From: Tenodera sinensis
Lineage: Eukaryota; Arthropoda; Insecta; Mantodea; Mantidae
DNA length: 64,000 bases
Direction: 5' to 3'
Assembly: GCA_030765045.1 (NCBI GenBank)
Contig: CM060974.1
Location: 49,166,839-49,230,838, forward strand
In this document: piece by piece, positions 1 to 12,868 of the stretch
How positions within the stretch are numbered: the stretch's first letter is position 1
Layout of the letters: each line of letters begins with the position of its first letter
Notes under the pieces: model-generated
Database searches by the model: none
Told to the model about the DNA's origin: nothing
What the model saw: only the letters and a program-made list of their open reading frames with translations
Position numbers and translations under genes: made by a program

Positions 1-414
1 TTTTGTAAGCAAGTGTAAGGTTCTAAAGTAAGAACAAATTAGAAACTAAAAACTTCACTTACCTTAGTATTATTTGCTGACCCTGGGTTTCAAGCTGTGT
101 CCAGCTCATTCTCAAAGCCATACTTTAGAATCTTGTTGCTTCACTGTTAATAGCTTCAATTTTTCCTTATTTAAGTGTAAGGTGTCTTATTTCAGAAGTT
201 TTAGGATTTTAAGGTGTTTTACTTTCTTTTTAACATTTTAATTCTTTGTTTTTACTGTTACGTTTTAACTGTTTTAATTTCATCTATTTTAACTTATACT
301 TTTTAGCTTTTTAAGGGTGAGGTTTTAACATATGAGCTTCAGTAATTTTATCTTGGGAGTGCAGGCCCTAATGTCCAAGTTGTTGATGGACACTTAAACA
401 CCACACATTCCGTC
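1..414. other. AT-rich sequence, nothing recognised
   Basis: No coding region, repeat end or RNA gene could be recognised here. Confidence 0.5.
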
Positions 415-1178
415 ACTCAGCACTGTAGCATGTTGAAGTGTGAGATGGGTGTACATTCACATTTTGTCAATAAACGAGCTGTCTACTTACAAACAGGTTT
501 TGAACTGTGTAGCTCCTATGTCATTGCAGAGCCTATATTGATGGTGCTGAGCATCATGTACATGACCCAATACATGCGGTAGTCTTAAGTTTTTCAGTCA
601 CTCTGTGGACTTGAGCTATAAGGTTTGCCGACATTACAGGAGTGCCATACACCATACTCTTCATACAGCCCCACAGAAAATAGTTGACAGGTGTCATCTG
701 GTGAACATGCTGGTCATGGAACTTGTGCACCTCTACCAGTTGATCAATTTGAATATGCAACTTTGAAGTGATTCTGCATGTTTACATCAAAGTGTGCTGT
801 AGCTCATCTCGGCCATTCCGCAGCTGTGTACTGGTATATGTCACACTGCTGTTAAAATATTGCTACACTGGAAACTACAGAAGTAACGCAATAGGATGTA
901 CACCAAAGTCTCTATTGAGGAATGTAGCGCATTGCAACAATGTTCTTATGCTCAGATTGTTCATCCCAGGACACAGATGGCTAAAGGGTTGCATATCTTT
1001 CATATAAAGATACCAAAATGAATGTTAACAACTTGTCACAGCTATTTATTCTGAAACTTTGATGTGCTACAACATTCAAACTGTGCTTTTCTGGACAGGA
1101 GTTCCTGTTTGAAAACCAATCAGTTTGCCATCCTGCACATCATACTTAGCATTGTGTGTGTGTTTTGGGGACACCCAG
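415..1178 (-). mobile_element. Mariner element relic (copy 1 of a TIR family)
   Basis: Degraded Tc1/mariner-type DNA transposon read on the minus strand. Positions 760-554 translate to a piece with TPVNYFLWG followed by a conserved V-x-G-T-P stretch, which resembles the C-terminal part of mariner transposases. The right edge ends in the family terminus GGGGACACCCA at about 1167-1177. The left inverted repeat is missing, so the copy is truncated. Two further copies occur at 31680-32611 and 38972-39812; the last has both ends and was used to define the family. Confidence 0.7.
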
Positions 1179-1725
1179 TCTATGAAGAGTGGAAAACATA
1201 ATGGGCCAAGTGACAAAACTAAAGATTGGAGAAAATGTAGGATTTTTCAGGAAAAAGTAAACATAGCTTGGCATGAGTGCCATCTTTTGAGATGTATTTG
1301 ACAGCTTCCAGTGCTTTTGTTACATGGCCCATGATATACTGTTATCCAATTATGAGTGATAATGTTTCTACTCTTACAGCAAATACATTTGAAAGGATGA
1401 TTGACTCCATGTGTTGGTTTTGAAAAGGCCTTTCCTTCCTCACCTGAAAGTGTCATACAGTCACTATCCTTCCTCACATAAATGTTTGCATTATAAAGGT
1501 ACAATGAATGTGCATCTGTAAGTCACATTACTATTATGCCATACATAGCATGTTTGGCATGTAAACCCAAATAGGGCATCTATCTCTAAAATGAATAAGA
1601 ACCTTGTCAGCGCATGCGTGAGCTCCAATTGGGTATATCTTCTGATAGTTGTAGATAAGCAAATTGAAGAAGTATGTATGAGACTGCAGCAATATAATCA
1701 GTTTATTTTCTCTGCAATCTGGTGG
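1179..1725. other. Unassigned sequence
   Basis: No supported gene. Small open frames here lack codon-level or family similarity that I can recognise. Confidence 0.4.
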
Positions 1726-1741
1726 ATGAATAGTCAAATAT

Positions 1742-3756
1742 GTTGTTGTTGTTTTCTAGTGCCTTGCATCTGGCAATGAAGCCATTAGCATTCGTGCTTT
1801 CCAATACTTTTGAACTGTAGTTTGTTCTGATCTTAATGCTTCACAGGTCTTCAAGTGGTCTTCGTTCACTTCTGCTGGATCGTTACACAGGACACATATT
1901 GGTGAGGCTGAGATACCTATTCTGTAGAGATGACTCGCCAAGCAGTCATGATTTGTCAATAGTCGGAAGGCTGCAACAGCTGTTTTCCTTGGTCTCTGGG
2001 GGATTATATCTGGATTGGAAAGTAGTGTAATCCATTTTTTATCTTTGGCATTTGTTTCTATTTCTTGTAGATATGAATGACAAAAATTTTTTATGATCAA
2101 GCGTTTTATTGAGGAATATGAGAAATTGAATTTAGAATTTTGTTTTATTGTTGTGCCTTTCTTTGCAAGTGAGTCTGCAGCTTCGTTCCCCATGACTCCA
2201 CAGTGTGCTGGAATCCATTGGAGATGAACAGTCTTATTAACTTTTTGGAGTTGTGTTAACATTTTGTAGCATTCTCTAATTTTTGTTGACTTCTTTGTAG
2301 TATTTGAACATATTCCCTGAATTGCAGCTTTAGAATCTGAAAGAATTACTGCCTTGTTAAATTTATTTAAGGGAAGATTTAATAATTGTCGGAGAGCAAT
2401 GTATATAGCCTCTATTTCTCCATCATAATTTGTTGTGTCTCTGCCAACAGAATGATAAAAGGAAAAATGTGAACACGTAACTCCAGCTCCAGTAAGGTTT
2501 TCCTTCGAGGATCCATCAGTATATATGTGCAGCCATTCTTCTGTGGGATACCTAGTATTGATTGTTTCCAGAGCTAGAAGTTTTTGTATTTCTTTTGGTG
2601 TGTCTGATTTACTTATTTCCTCTATTAATTCCAAATTGAAGGTAGGTTGCAATAATTCCAATGGATTTTCTCTTATAAGTAGATTTTCTCTGGTGTTAGG
2701 AATGTTCAATTTGGATTTAATCTGTGTTACCTTTTCTAGGAAAGTACTATGAGTTTTAAGGATTGAATGGGGGAGGTTCTCTTCTTTCCATTTAGAGTTT
2801 GGCAGTCGTAACATTTTCTCGTGTTGGAGCAATGCTTGTTCTTCTATTTTTGTTGTTATTGATGGGGTCCGTGTTAAGGCAAGCATGGCATCAATAGGTG
2901 TGGATTTAACTGCTCCAGTGATTAGGCGAAGAGCCTGATTTTGTATTTGTTCAAGTTTATTGATGTTAGCATTTGCTGCTGTTATTAAAGCTTCAGAACA
3001 GTACAAGAGGTTTGGTTTAATATACATTTTGTATGTTGTGTTAAGGACTCTCCTTGAGCAGCCCCATTTAGCACCAGCTAACCTTTTCAGGATTTGCAAT
3101 TTCTTTTCAACCTTTTCTGAGATGTTTGTTATATGTTTTTTCCAACTTAGCTTTCTGTCGAAAGTGATGCCTAAGTATTTGGCATCATCAACTGCTTTGA
3201 GTGGTTTACCATTATAATTTATGCTAACATTAACTGGTTTGTATTTTAGTGTAAATAATTCATAATTTGTTTTTTCCACATTGATAGCCATGAGGTTTTT
3301 GAAGCTCCATTCATGTACTTTGTTTAGGGCTGTTTCTATTCTGTCTTTAATTAATTCAGGTTTTTTTGAAGAGCCGGAAGTCCAAATGACTACATCGTCA
3401 GCAAATAAAGCAATTTTGGTTTCTAAAGTTTTTATTATTGATGGAAGGTCATTTATATATATGTTAAAGAGTGTTGTGCTCAGAACAGCACCTTGTGGAA
3501 GTCCTCGGTGTGTTTGTTTATATTTGGAAACGTATGTATTATATTTTGTGGCACAAAATCTTTGTGAAATAAACTGAGTTATCCACTTAAGCATGTTACT
3601 TTTCACACCTATTGATTGCAACTTCTCAACTAATTTATTTCTCCAGACTGAGTCATATGCTGATTTAAAATCAATGAATACTGCCAAGGTATCCTCCTTT
3701 CTATTGAAAGCTTCCTTGATGTCTTGGCTTAGTAGGAGTACATTTTCACTTGTACT
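1742..3756 (-). mobile_element. LINE copy A, 5'-truncated, with TSD
   Basis: EN-RT-RNase H LINE of the family described at 34762-38931. The 3' end with its (CAA)n tail is at 1742 on the minus strand. The 5' truncation lies in the RT domain near 3756. The 16-bp sequence ATGAATAGTCAAATAT flanks it at 1726-1741 and 3757-3772 as a target-site duplication. The first four bases overlap the LINE sequence at the truncation point, which looks like microhomology at the 5' junction. Confidence 0.93.
1756..3756 (-). pseudogene. LINE copy A pol fragment (RT-RNase H)
   Basis: Open frame for the C-terminal half of the LINE polyprotein. It starts within the RT domain just upstream of motif A (FIDFKSAYDSV). 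It keeps the FADDVV catalytic motif, the RNase H motifs YTDGSS, DGEIEAI, SDSKAA and GNEAAD, and the C-terminal Cys/His motif, and it ends in DARH before the (CAA)n tail. The endonuclease domain and the RT N-terminus are missing because the insertion is truncated. The first four residues of the open frame, which extends to 3768, come from the flanking TSD, so the apparent start codon is accidental. No frameshift is seen, so the insertion is fairly young, but it cannot make a complete retrotransposase. Confidence 0.9.
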
Positions 3757-4089
3757 ATGAATAGTCAAATATAAAAGGCCAAAAACAAAGTTTTATATCT
3801 CTTCAAAGACTCCATCAAAAATTTGAGCATCCTCTATATTTGTGGAAAATGAAGATGGCATTTTCTCATTGCAGATTTGAAGATAGTATAAAGAATCATT
3901 ATATCGACCAGTACTAATATTTCATGTTTATCAGTGTTTTTGTATGATGCACTTGCTGGATCTAAAAGTTTTACTTTGAGTGACCCCAGGTTTTTTATTT
4001 GCATTATGATCTCCATTACTTCGTCCAAAAAGGTTTTTCCAGCTTCCCATAGAATCAGAACTTACCAACATGTTATTTTCCACATGAAA

Positions 4090-4265
4090 CAAGCTCCGTG
4101 GTTCAAATCTTGGCTATGGCATTGAATTGTTCCAGTCTTGATTCTACCTCTCAAATACTGCCTACACACGCCTTTTGTGCTAGCATAAAATAACAATTAC
4201 CATCTAAAGTTTATTTAATTAAATCTGGGACATAAAGTACTTACAATTATGAGTCACGCTTGGTG
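4090..4265 (+). repeat. Degraded tRNA-type SINE (family 1)
   Basis: Contains a B-box-like stretch TGGTTCAAATC followed by GGCATTGAAT and the same body and tail (TTCTACCTCTCAAA, tail TAGCATAAAAT) seen in the copies near 24.6-25.1 kb and 28.5 kb. After the tail comes CATAAAGTACTTACAATTA, the sequence that precedes the tRNA-like head in the copy at 24905. Confidence 0.6.
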
Positions 4266-4472
4266 TACTTAACATATCTTAATATGTAATACTTAGTGTA
4301 TTACAGAAATTATCACCATTACTTTGTGCTACTTTACGTTTGTTGAAATGTAATGTAGTTTCAATTATCTGGAAGGAAACTCATGGATGTTACTAATAAT
4401 GTGTTTCTTTTTCCACAGACTTGCTAATGACATTTAAGAACAGAACTGTTCAAATACACCAACTATAGTAAA

Positions 4473-4784
4473 ATGGATGACAAAGAAGAATCTTGTTTCC
4501 TGGACTTTTGTTTACAGAATGAGAGAGATACCAAAGATTTTTTGAGGAAAGTTAAGATTGAAACTGTTACTAGTAGCAGTGGTACCAAACCAGAACTTGA
4601 AGATTCTACATGTTCACAGAATGAAGAAGGTCTATTGAGATGTAATGAAACCACCAAAGAAAGTGACAGTGAAACCAAAGTGTATATTAAAGAAGAACAT
4701 TCATGTATGGAAGGAGAAAAAATATATATTAAAGAAGAACATTCATGTGTGGAAAGAGAAGAGTCATGTATTAATGATATTAAG
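4473..4784 (+). CDS. C2H2 zinc-finger gene, first coding exon
   Basis: First of three coding exons of the only convincing host gene. The exon begins at 4419 after the acceptor TTTCTTTTTCCACAG, has a 54-nt 5' UTR and a start codon at 4473, and encodes 104 acidic residues before the donor AAG|GTACGA at 4785 (phase 0). No known N-terminal domain is recognised; a ZAD or BTB domain is not evident. Three stretches fit the SUMO-acceptor pattern hydrophobic-K-x-E: VKIE and two IKEE. The last two lie in a tandem repeat around YIKEEHSC, and such motifs often occur in repressive zinc-finger proteins. Phase and frame join exactly to 12199-12239 and 26631-27873. An upstream non-coding exon is implied by the acceptor. 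Confidence 0.82.
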
Positions 4785-6058
4785 GTACGAGTGCATCAAC
4801 TTTTTTTGTTTTCTTAAGTCATTAAATTTTTCATTTACTTGAGTGTTTACATAGACATGTCAAATTTTCATTCTTCAATACCAATTTAAATGTATAGGTG
4901 TACCGATTGATCACTAAATGTTCTTGTTATAATTTAATTTTCTTACCATATAATTTAATTTTCTTCTGCTTCTTACCAATAATACCTGATGATCGTGATC
5001 TGACATGCCATTTACAATAGGAATTGAATAATAATGTGAATTTTTTTTCTGCGTCTTGAAAAATATTAGCAGCTGTTGTAGTATTCATATGAATTCCAGT
5101 CAGAAAATTAACCACATATTCTAGGATAAATATATGTAGCAGGGAGGTGAGGTTAGTCTTTGTTTTACAACTGTTAAATGTGTTTATGCTTCAATGTTCA
5201 AAAACTATTAATTTCACATTTTGAATATAAATGTACAAAATGGTTTTATCTAATCTATTTATAAATCTTTGAAAGTTTTCTGTGGGAGCTCTATATTGTT
5301 TAAATGATATATGTTACGTACCAAATTCTATTTTTACAGTGACTCACTTTAAACTTTCCTTTGTTCATTTCAGTCACCTTCTGAAGTACAGTAAAGTCTC
5401 ACAAACCCAGTTAGTGTACACCTGACATGTTTATTACATTTTTGCCTGCTGTCTCTGTCCTAAGTGTGTGAGAATTTTTAGAGATACAAAGCTGTATTCA
5501 CAGAATTTTTCCTACTTAGCTTGTCTCTTCATTTACATAAAACAATTAGTTCAAGTGTAACATTCTACAGTTATTCTTATGTAGATGCATTAAAAATGTC
5601 TATCATTGTAACAGTTCAATTCATGAAACAGAATGAAATCATTCAAATTCATCTATAAATTGTAACATTTTATAAGGTGTTGGGTACCATCTATGATGTG
5701 GTATGGGATGCTGTGATTTGTTTTAGCCGAGCTGGATCAGCGGTGCGTCTGAATAACTCTTTTCGTCCACTATTAAAATCTCGGGTGTGGTACGGGTCAA
5801 CGAATAATTAAATTAATTACTTCTACAGATTCACATTAAAGTGTTTGCTTTTATTTGAACCTATAAGCACACAAATTCAACGTATAAACACATAATTACA
5901 CAATCTCATGGCTTGGCATCCTTTTGAATCATAGTACAGGGTCCACAATTCCATAAACACGGACTATAGGTCTTCATAAGTTCATATTCTTCTCTCTACT
6001 TTGTGCCACTTCGGAGAGTATACTCTTATTCTGTATGCCATTATTTTGTATTCTTCCA
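4785..6058. other. Intron 1 of the zinc-finger gene, 5' part
   Basis: AT-rich intronic sequence. I see no further exon or recognisable transposon before LINE B. Confidence 0.6.
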
Positions 6059-6070
6059 CCACCATAAATG

Positions 6071-9000
6071 TTGTTGTTTTCTAGTGCCTTGCATCTGGCA
6101 ATGAAGCCATTAGCATTCGTGCTTTCCAATACTTTTGAACTGTAGTTTCTTCTGATCTTAATGCTTCACAGGTCTTCAAGTGGTCTTCGTTCATTTCTGC
6201 TGGATCGTTACACAGGACACATATTGGTGAGGCTGAGATACCTATTCTGTAGAGATGACTTGCCAAGCAGTCATGATTTGTCAATAGTCGGAAGGCTGCA
6301 ACAGCTGTTTTCCTTGGTCTCTGGGGGATTATATCTGGATTGGAAAGTAGTGTAATCCATTTTTTATCTTTGGCATTTGTTTCTATTTCTTGTAGATATG
6401 AATGACAAAAATTTTTTATGATCAAGCGTTTTATTGAGGAATATGAGAAATTGAATTTAGAATTTTGTTTTATTGTTGTGCCTTTCTTTGCAAGTGAGTC
6501 TGCAGCTTTGTTCCCCATGACTCCACAGTGTGCTGGAATCCATTGGAGATGAACAGTCTTATTAACTTTTTAGAGTTGTGTTAACATTTTGTAGCATTCT
6601 CTAATTTTTGTTGACTTCTTTGTAGTATTTGAACATATTCCCTGAATTGCAGCTTTAGAATCTGAAAGAATTACTGCCTTGTTAAATTTATTTAAGGGAA
6701 GATTTAATAATTGTCGGAGAGCAATGTATATAGCCTCTATTTCTCCATCATAATTTGTTGTGTCTCTGCCAACAGAATGATAAAAGGAAAAATGTGAACA
6801 CGTAACTCCAGCTCCAGTGAGGTTTTCCTTCGAGGATCCATCAGTATATATATGCAGCCATTCTTCTGTGGGATACCTAGTATTGATTGTTTCCAGAGCT
6901 AGAAGTTTTTGTATTTCTTTTGGTGTGTCTGATTTACTTATTTCCTCTATTAATTCCAAATTGAAGGTAGGTTGCAATAATTCCAATGGATTTTCACTTA
7001 TAAGTAGATTTTCTCTGGTGTTAGGAATGTTCAATTTGGATTTAATCTGTGTTACCTTTTCTAGGAAAGTACTATGAGTTTTAAGGATTGAATGGGGGAG
7101 GTTCTCTTCTTTCCATTTAGAGTTTGGCAGTCGTAACATTTTCTTGTGTTGGAGCAATGCTTGTTCTTCTATTTTTGTTGTTATTGATGGGGTCCGTGTT
7201 AAGGCAAGCATGGCATCAATAGGTGTGGATTTAACTGCTCCAGTGATTAGGCGAAGAGCCTGATTTTGTATTTGTTCAAGTTTATTGATGTTAGCATTTG
7301 CTGCTGTTATTAAAGCTTCAGAACAGTACAAGAGGTTTGGTTTAATATACATTTTGTATGTTGTGTTAAGGACTCTCCTTGAGCAGCCCCATTTAGCACC
7401 AGCTAACCTTTTCAGAATTTGCAATTTCTTTTCAACCTTTTCTGAGATGTTTGTTATATGTTTTTTCCAACTTAGCTTTCTGTCGAAAGTGATGCCTAAG
7501 TATTTGGCATCATCAACTGCTTTGAGTGGTTTACCATTATAATTTATGCTAACATTAACTGGTTTGTATTTTAGTGTAAATAATTCATAATTTGTTTTTT
7601 CCACATTGATAGTCATGAGGTTTTTGGAGCTCCATTCATGTACTTTGTTTAGGGCTGTTTCTATTCTGTCTTTAATTAATTCAGGTTTTTTTGAAGAGCC
7701 TGAAGTCCAAATGACTACATCGTCAGCAAATAAAGCAATTTTGGTTTCTAAAGTTTTTATTATTGATGGAAGGTCATTTATATATGTGTTAAAGAGTGTT
7801 GTGCTCAGAACAGCACCTTGTGGAAGTCCTCGGTGTGTTTGTTTATATTTGGAAATGTATGTATTATATTTTGTGACACAAAATCTTTGTGAAATAAACT
7901 GAGTTATCCACTTAAGCATGTTACTTTTCACACCTATTGATTGCAACTTCTCAACTAATTTATTTCTCCAGACTGAGTCATATGCTGATTTAAAATCAAT
8001 GAATACTGCCAAGGTATCCTCCTTTCTATTGAAAGCTTCCTTGATGTCTTGGCTTAGTAGGAGTACATTTTCACTTGTACTATGATTCTGTCTGAAGCCG
8101 GTCTGTGAACTATTAATTAAGTTGTAATATTCTAGAAACCAGTTAAGTCTAGATGCCACCATTCTTTCCATCACTTTTGCAATAACACTGGTCAAAGATA
8201 TTGGTCTGAAACTATTAATATTGTTTGAGGGTTTGTTTTTCTTTAAAATCGGGATGATAATGGCTTTTTTCCAGTCGGAAGGTACAGTCATTCTCCAACA
8301 CGTCTTATACAGTTTAAGTAGGATTTCTTTTCCTTTCCTGCCAAGGTGTTTAATAAACTCTGGGTGGATCTTGTCAGGTCCAGGAGATTTTTTGTTCTGT
8401 AATTGTTCTATTGCTAAATCCAGTTCTGTTTCATTAAAATCTTGAATAAAAATATCATTTCGTATACCTTTTGGCTTACTAGTTTCTCTGATAGTTTTTT
8501 GGATAGCCTTATCTTGTTTTTTATACGCTTGGGGTATTCTTTGTGACTGAGCATAAAACTTGTTAAGGGATTCTGCTATTTCCCTATCTGTAGTTAAGCT
8601 TTTGTTATTATATTTTAATGGTTCAGTTGTATTTTTTGATAATTTTGTTTTATTAAGGAATTTGTATATTTTATTTCCATCTTTCCTGTAGTCCATATGT
8701 TCTACAAAATTTGTGAAACTGGCCCTTTTTGCTGTAATTAATTCTTTCTTAAAAATGGCTGCTTTTCTTCTCCAGTTTTGTACATCTTCTGGACACTTGG
8801 TTCTTTCGGCTTTGACTCTTGCTATATTTCTTTCGTGTTTTAACTTAGATAAAGATGGAGACCAAAAGTAGCTATATTTCTTTAACTTTCCTTTGGGGAT
8901 ATGTGTTTTGGCTGCTGTCAATAATATTTCACAAATTTTTTTATTCATTTCATCTGTTGACTTGAACTCTGATTCTAACAGTATATTACACTTCCCTTCT

Positions 9001-10229
9001 ATCTCATTTTGGAAACTGGACCAATCTGCTTTTTTAAAATTCCAAGAAGTTTTAACTTTTGGTTTGTTACTTTTATTTATTAGACCTCTTATGGAGTTTA
9101 TGGTTATTCTGTGGCCTGAACCTGGGTCTTCTATTATTTCTCTTTTTGTATTGTCAATTATGTCAGATGACACCATCAGAAGGTCAGGATTTGTACCCGA
9201 ACCATTATAATGAAGGTAAGTGGGTGGATCATTTGGATTAAATATTAATTCCATTGTTGACGAGTTTAATAGGTCTTCTATGACTCTTCCTGCTGAATTT
9301 ATATCTCTGTAGCCCCACCTAGGGGAGTGTGCATTAAAATCACCTATTAAAATACTTTTGGGTTCTATGGGAATAGAATTTAGATCTAGTGTATTGTCTG
9401 GAGGATTGTAGATACTGTAAATTCTATAGTGGTAGTTACTTTTCCATACTTCAATTTTAACTATTTCTGATTTATCTTGTTCTTCCATTGTTTTTTTGAT
9501 TTGGATAATAGCTTTCATATTTCTTTAAATTCCTGTAAGAATACCACTTGCTATTTGACGAGCCTTTGGAAGTATATGTGTAGTGTACTGATCCATTTCA
9601 AAGTATATTTCCTGTTCTTGTGATATATTGGCTTCTTGTACTGTGAAGACATCTATATCTTGGTCTTTTAATATTTTCATTAGCTCTTGTTTCTTAGGCT
9701 GGGACATGCCTCCTGCATTCCATTGTAGAATTCTTAAAGTATTGGAATTGTGATGAAATTTGCCTAAAGATGTCCCCACCCGGAGATCCGATTGGGGGAC
9801 AGTTTTAACTCCGGAATGTTTATCTTTAGGACTCATATTCATGTATGTGGCTTTCATGTAACTGTTTTCTTAACGGGCACCAGTTTTACAATGTGGCAGT
9901 TACATCACCCGACTTAAACCCCCATTTTGCAAGGGGGACCACACCTATCGTTGGTCAACGGGTCCATCGGACCTAGCCGGGAGGACTAAATAGATGATAT
10001 TTAGATCCACCGACCTTCCCCTCATGTGCCTCTGAGGGACGCTGTTGTGCTGTGATAGGCCAGCACATATGTAAATGACATTTCCTCCATTTTAGATGAA
10101 ACAGTTATACCGCTGTAATTCGGTCCCCAGAGCCTCATCTGTTAAAAGCAGGGTGCACCACGGGCAGGATGAGGATGGGAATTGGGTAGGAGAGGCTATA
10201 GGAGGCGCATCACTACCCCTTACTACCCC
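6071..10229 (-). mobile_element. LINE copy B, full length, with TSD
   Basis: Complete member of the family, 4159 bp, minus strand, inside intron 1 of the zinc-finger gene. CCACCATAAATG occurs at 6059-6070 and 10230-10241 as TSD. The 5' terminus is GGGGTAGTAAGGGGTAG, identical to copy D, and the 3' terminus is the (CAA)n tail directly after the ORF stop. Confidence 0.95.
6081..9857 (-). pseudogene. LINE copy B EN-RT-RNase H ORF with two premature stops
   Basis: Same frame throughout (9857 down to 6081) and collinear with the intact 1257-residue protein of copy D. It is broken by a TAA at 9525-9527, where copy D has a Lys codon at residue 111 (inside the endonuclease), and a TAA at 6570-6572, where a Gln codon lies in the RNase H domain. 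An RNase H glutamate is also changed (GNKAAD instead of GNEAAD). The RT motifs SPGPDK, FIDFKSAYDSV and FADDVV are retained. The first stop is shared with copy C and is followed seven bases later by an in-frame ATG, so reinitiation is conceivable. The second stop is private to this copy. Confidence 0.92.
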
Positions 10230-10491
10230 CCACCATAAATGTTTGTCTGAAAAACACTTTATACAGACAAATTAGTAAATTTCTGCAGACAGTGCCTTTT
10301 TTGATGTGACGCCTACCCAAGCCATGGAAAGAAGAAAACTGAATTTTCACTTTACCAACTATATTTACCATTCTTAAGTTTAGGAGGCCTTTCTGCCACC
10401 TCTGTAATTTTGTATTAGATTATTTTAGAGGGCTTACATAGAAATATTGCCTCAAAATGACAACCATTATACCAGAGGGTTTATGATGATA

Positions 10492-11663
10492 TGAGGGCCC
10501 TCTCAAAAGTAACTTGCACTATTTTTTTAAATCCGTGTGGTAGGCGGAAAAAGTCTGAAAGTCCCAGGGTAAATGGGTATGGGTGTAGTAGCAGCACCGT
10601 AAAATTCCTAGGCCCCTAAGTTTATTACTTGGACATTAAAACGGCAGTAACAATGGAGACTCCACTCGTTCCTACCGCCGATTGCGAAGTTCGCACTGTA
10701 ATCCGTTTTCTGATGGGAAAAAATAAATGTGCGACTGAAATTCATTGCGAGTTGTGCAATGTTTATGGAAAAGACGTTTTGTCAAGACAAATGGTTTCTC
10801 GTTGGCTCCAATCGTTCATTGAAGGGAGAACAACATTACACAATGAGCAGTGAAGCGGCCAACCCTCCACTTCCCTTGCTCCAGATATTGTTGACGAGGT
10901 TCGAGCAGTCGTGAACACCGATCAGCACCTTACACTTGATGCAGGCTTGTTTCAACTTCCTCCGTATATTGAAATAAGCCGTGCATCGCTTCACAGGATT
11001 ATTTCTAAGTATCTGTGTCTATGGAAAGTGTGTGAAAGTTGTGGAAACGAATGGATGAGGCAACTCCAAAAAAAGGCATAAGTTGTTGTATCGGCTGTCA
11101 AGGTCATCACAACGATATTCTGGGATTCGAAGGGAGTACTGCTAATCGATTACCTGCTCCATGGGACCACGATGACAGCTGCTCGCTATTGTGAGGTGCT
11201 GAGAAAACTCAAAAGAGCCATACAAAACAAAAGGAAGGGAAAGTTGAGCAAAACAGTTTTTCTGGTCCACGATAACACACTCCCGAATGCTGCCTGTGAA
11301 ACTGAAGCCATTTTGAACAGTTTCGATGGGATGTTTTAGGTCATCCATCTAGTGCACCTGACCTTGCACCGAGTGATTACCATCTTTTTCTGGAGCTGCA
11401 GCAACATCTTGGGGGAAGGCGCTTTGTAAATGACGAGGAACTGAAACAAGAAGTGGAAAGATGGCTATCCAGTTTGGCGGGAGAGTGGTTTGACATTGGG
11501 TTAAAAAAACTGTTACCACGGTATCAAAAATGTATTTAGGTTCAAGGAAATTATGCGGAAAGATCGGTACTGAATGTAGCTTTCAAAATATAGCCTTTTT
11601 AAAATATTTAAACATTTTATTTTTTAAAAAAAATACTGCAAGTTACTTTTGAGACGCCCCTCG
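10492..11663 (+). mobile_element. Mariner element with terminal inverted repeats
   Basis: About 1.17 kb, in intron 1. The left end TGAGGGCCCTCTCAAAAGT and the reverse complement of the right end CGAGGGGCGTCTCAAAAGT form inverted repeats that continue through AACTTGCA and a T-run. TA dinucleotides flank both ends, as expected for mariner target duplication. It is distinct from the CAGGGTGT-ended mariner family elsewhere in the window. Confidence 0.88.
10653..11539 (+). pseudogene. Mariner transposase pseudogene
   Basis: Reads as a mariner DDD transposase that would cut and paste the surrounding element. The N-terminal helix-turn-helix region begins METPLVPTADCE and includes EIHCELCNVYG. The first catalytic Asp is in WDSKGVLLIDYL, the second in VFLVHDNTLPNAA, and the third falls in a DLAPSDYHLF stretch reached only in another frame. 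The frame is broken by a TGA at 10851-10853, a TAA after the basic stretch near 11080, a TAG near 11337 and a frame change near the third Asp. Length and motif spacing fit a roughly 345-residue enzyme. It is not functional. Confidence 0.88.
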
Positions 11664-12198
11664 TATGTGCAGGTTGTTTCCAGATAAGCCTTCAGTGTTC
11701 CTTTTGCCACATGTAGGCATTGAGAAAATATTACTTTTAAGAAAGGCATTGTTCAGAGTCCTCCACAACTGTGGAGAAACAATGATACCAACACTGCTTA
11801 CATACTGTAGATTAGATAGAAGGGGACACATACACCACCTGTTGCGTAGGTTGTAAATTATTTTAATGTGAAGAACCAACTTTGGCAGATCAGATTGGAT
11901 CGGATCACAGCATTATTCAAAGGCAATTGGCACCGGATATCTTCGGATCTTGGTAGCCAAAGGGTTAAGGGCAATGAATGTAGTATTTATTTTTAGCAAT
12001 TTATGAAAACAGAATCTTCAGAAATGCACAGTGTTTTGATGTGTGTGTTTTAATGGAAGAATGTTATTCAGAAATTAATTTCTTCTCTGTAGATTGTATA
12101 AAAAGGGTGCTCATTTTGTTTCTGCTCCTCTTTTTGAAGATAAGAGTTACAGGGTTAAAGCAAATCATGTGTGTTACAAGTAAATTATTATGTTGCAG
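11664..12198. other. Intron 1 remainder
   Basis: No supported coding or repeat feature. It ends in the acceptor ATTATGTTGCAG directly before exon 2. Confidence 0.5.
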
Positions 12199-12239
12199 GA
12201 TGAAACAGGCAAAGACTTTTATTCTACAAAACCACCAAG
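12199..12239 (+). CDS. C2H2 zinc-finger gene, 41-nt exon 2
   Basis: Short internal exon between the acceptor TTATGTTGCAG and the consensus donor CAAG|GTAAGT. It is 13 codons plus two bases, starting in phase 0 to match the donor of exon 1. Its trailing AG joins the first base of the exon at 26631 to give a Ser codon. It encodes DETGKDFYSTKPP plus the split Ser. The exon is far too short for similarity evidence. The call rests on strong splice sites, absence of stops and exact phase agreement on both sides, so it is an inference. It could be an alternative exon. Confidence 0.7.
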
Positions 12240-12344
12240 GTAAGTCATCTGGTTGTTTCTTTGTTGAAAAGATTTCCTATTTCTATTAAATGTGTGTCTA
12301 TAGCCTTTTAGTGTTATGTATAGAAATGCTTTTTATACTAAATG

Positions 12345-12780
12345 ATCACAGTGTAATTACTTGATTAAGTTGTATCAATGACTATCCCCACACATATCAT
12401 ATTCCCTGTTAAATGTTAGCTATGGTACTGTCCACTGAACATAATGACTATAACACAGTTATTTGATCAAGTTGGTAAATAACTATCACTAGACATATTG
12501 CCATATTCTCTGCTAGTGTTAGAAATGGAACTGTTCACTGAACATAATGAGTATAACAGTTATTTGATCAAGTTGGTAAATAACTATTACCAGGCAGATT
12601 GTCATTCCCTGTTAGTGTTAGATATGTAACTGTTCACTGATCATAATGAGTATAACACAGTTATTTGGTCAAGTTTTATCAGTGACTTTCCAGATGCAGT
12701 ATCAAATTCCCTGTTAGTGTTATTTAACTGTTCACTGCACATGATTAGTGTAATACAGTTGTTTGTTCAACATACCCAAG
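12345..12780 (+). repeat. Minisatellite, about 102-bp unit, about 4-5 copies
   Basis: Degenerate tandem repeat in intron 2. Each unit carries versions of CAGTTATTTGATCAAGTT, ATTCCCTGTTAGTGTTAG and GTTCACTGAACATAATGA. The first motif recurs near 12358, 12458, 12558, 12658 and 12760. Confidence 0.85.
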
Positions 12781-12868
12781 AAACTATCAAGATGCACTAT
12801 TGTATTGTCGCTTTCTCTAATTTCATTTATGACCTAGCAACATTTGTTATACAGCAACATTAATATGT

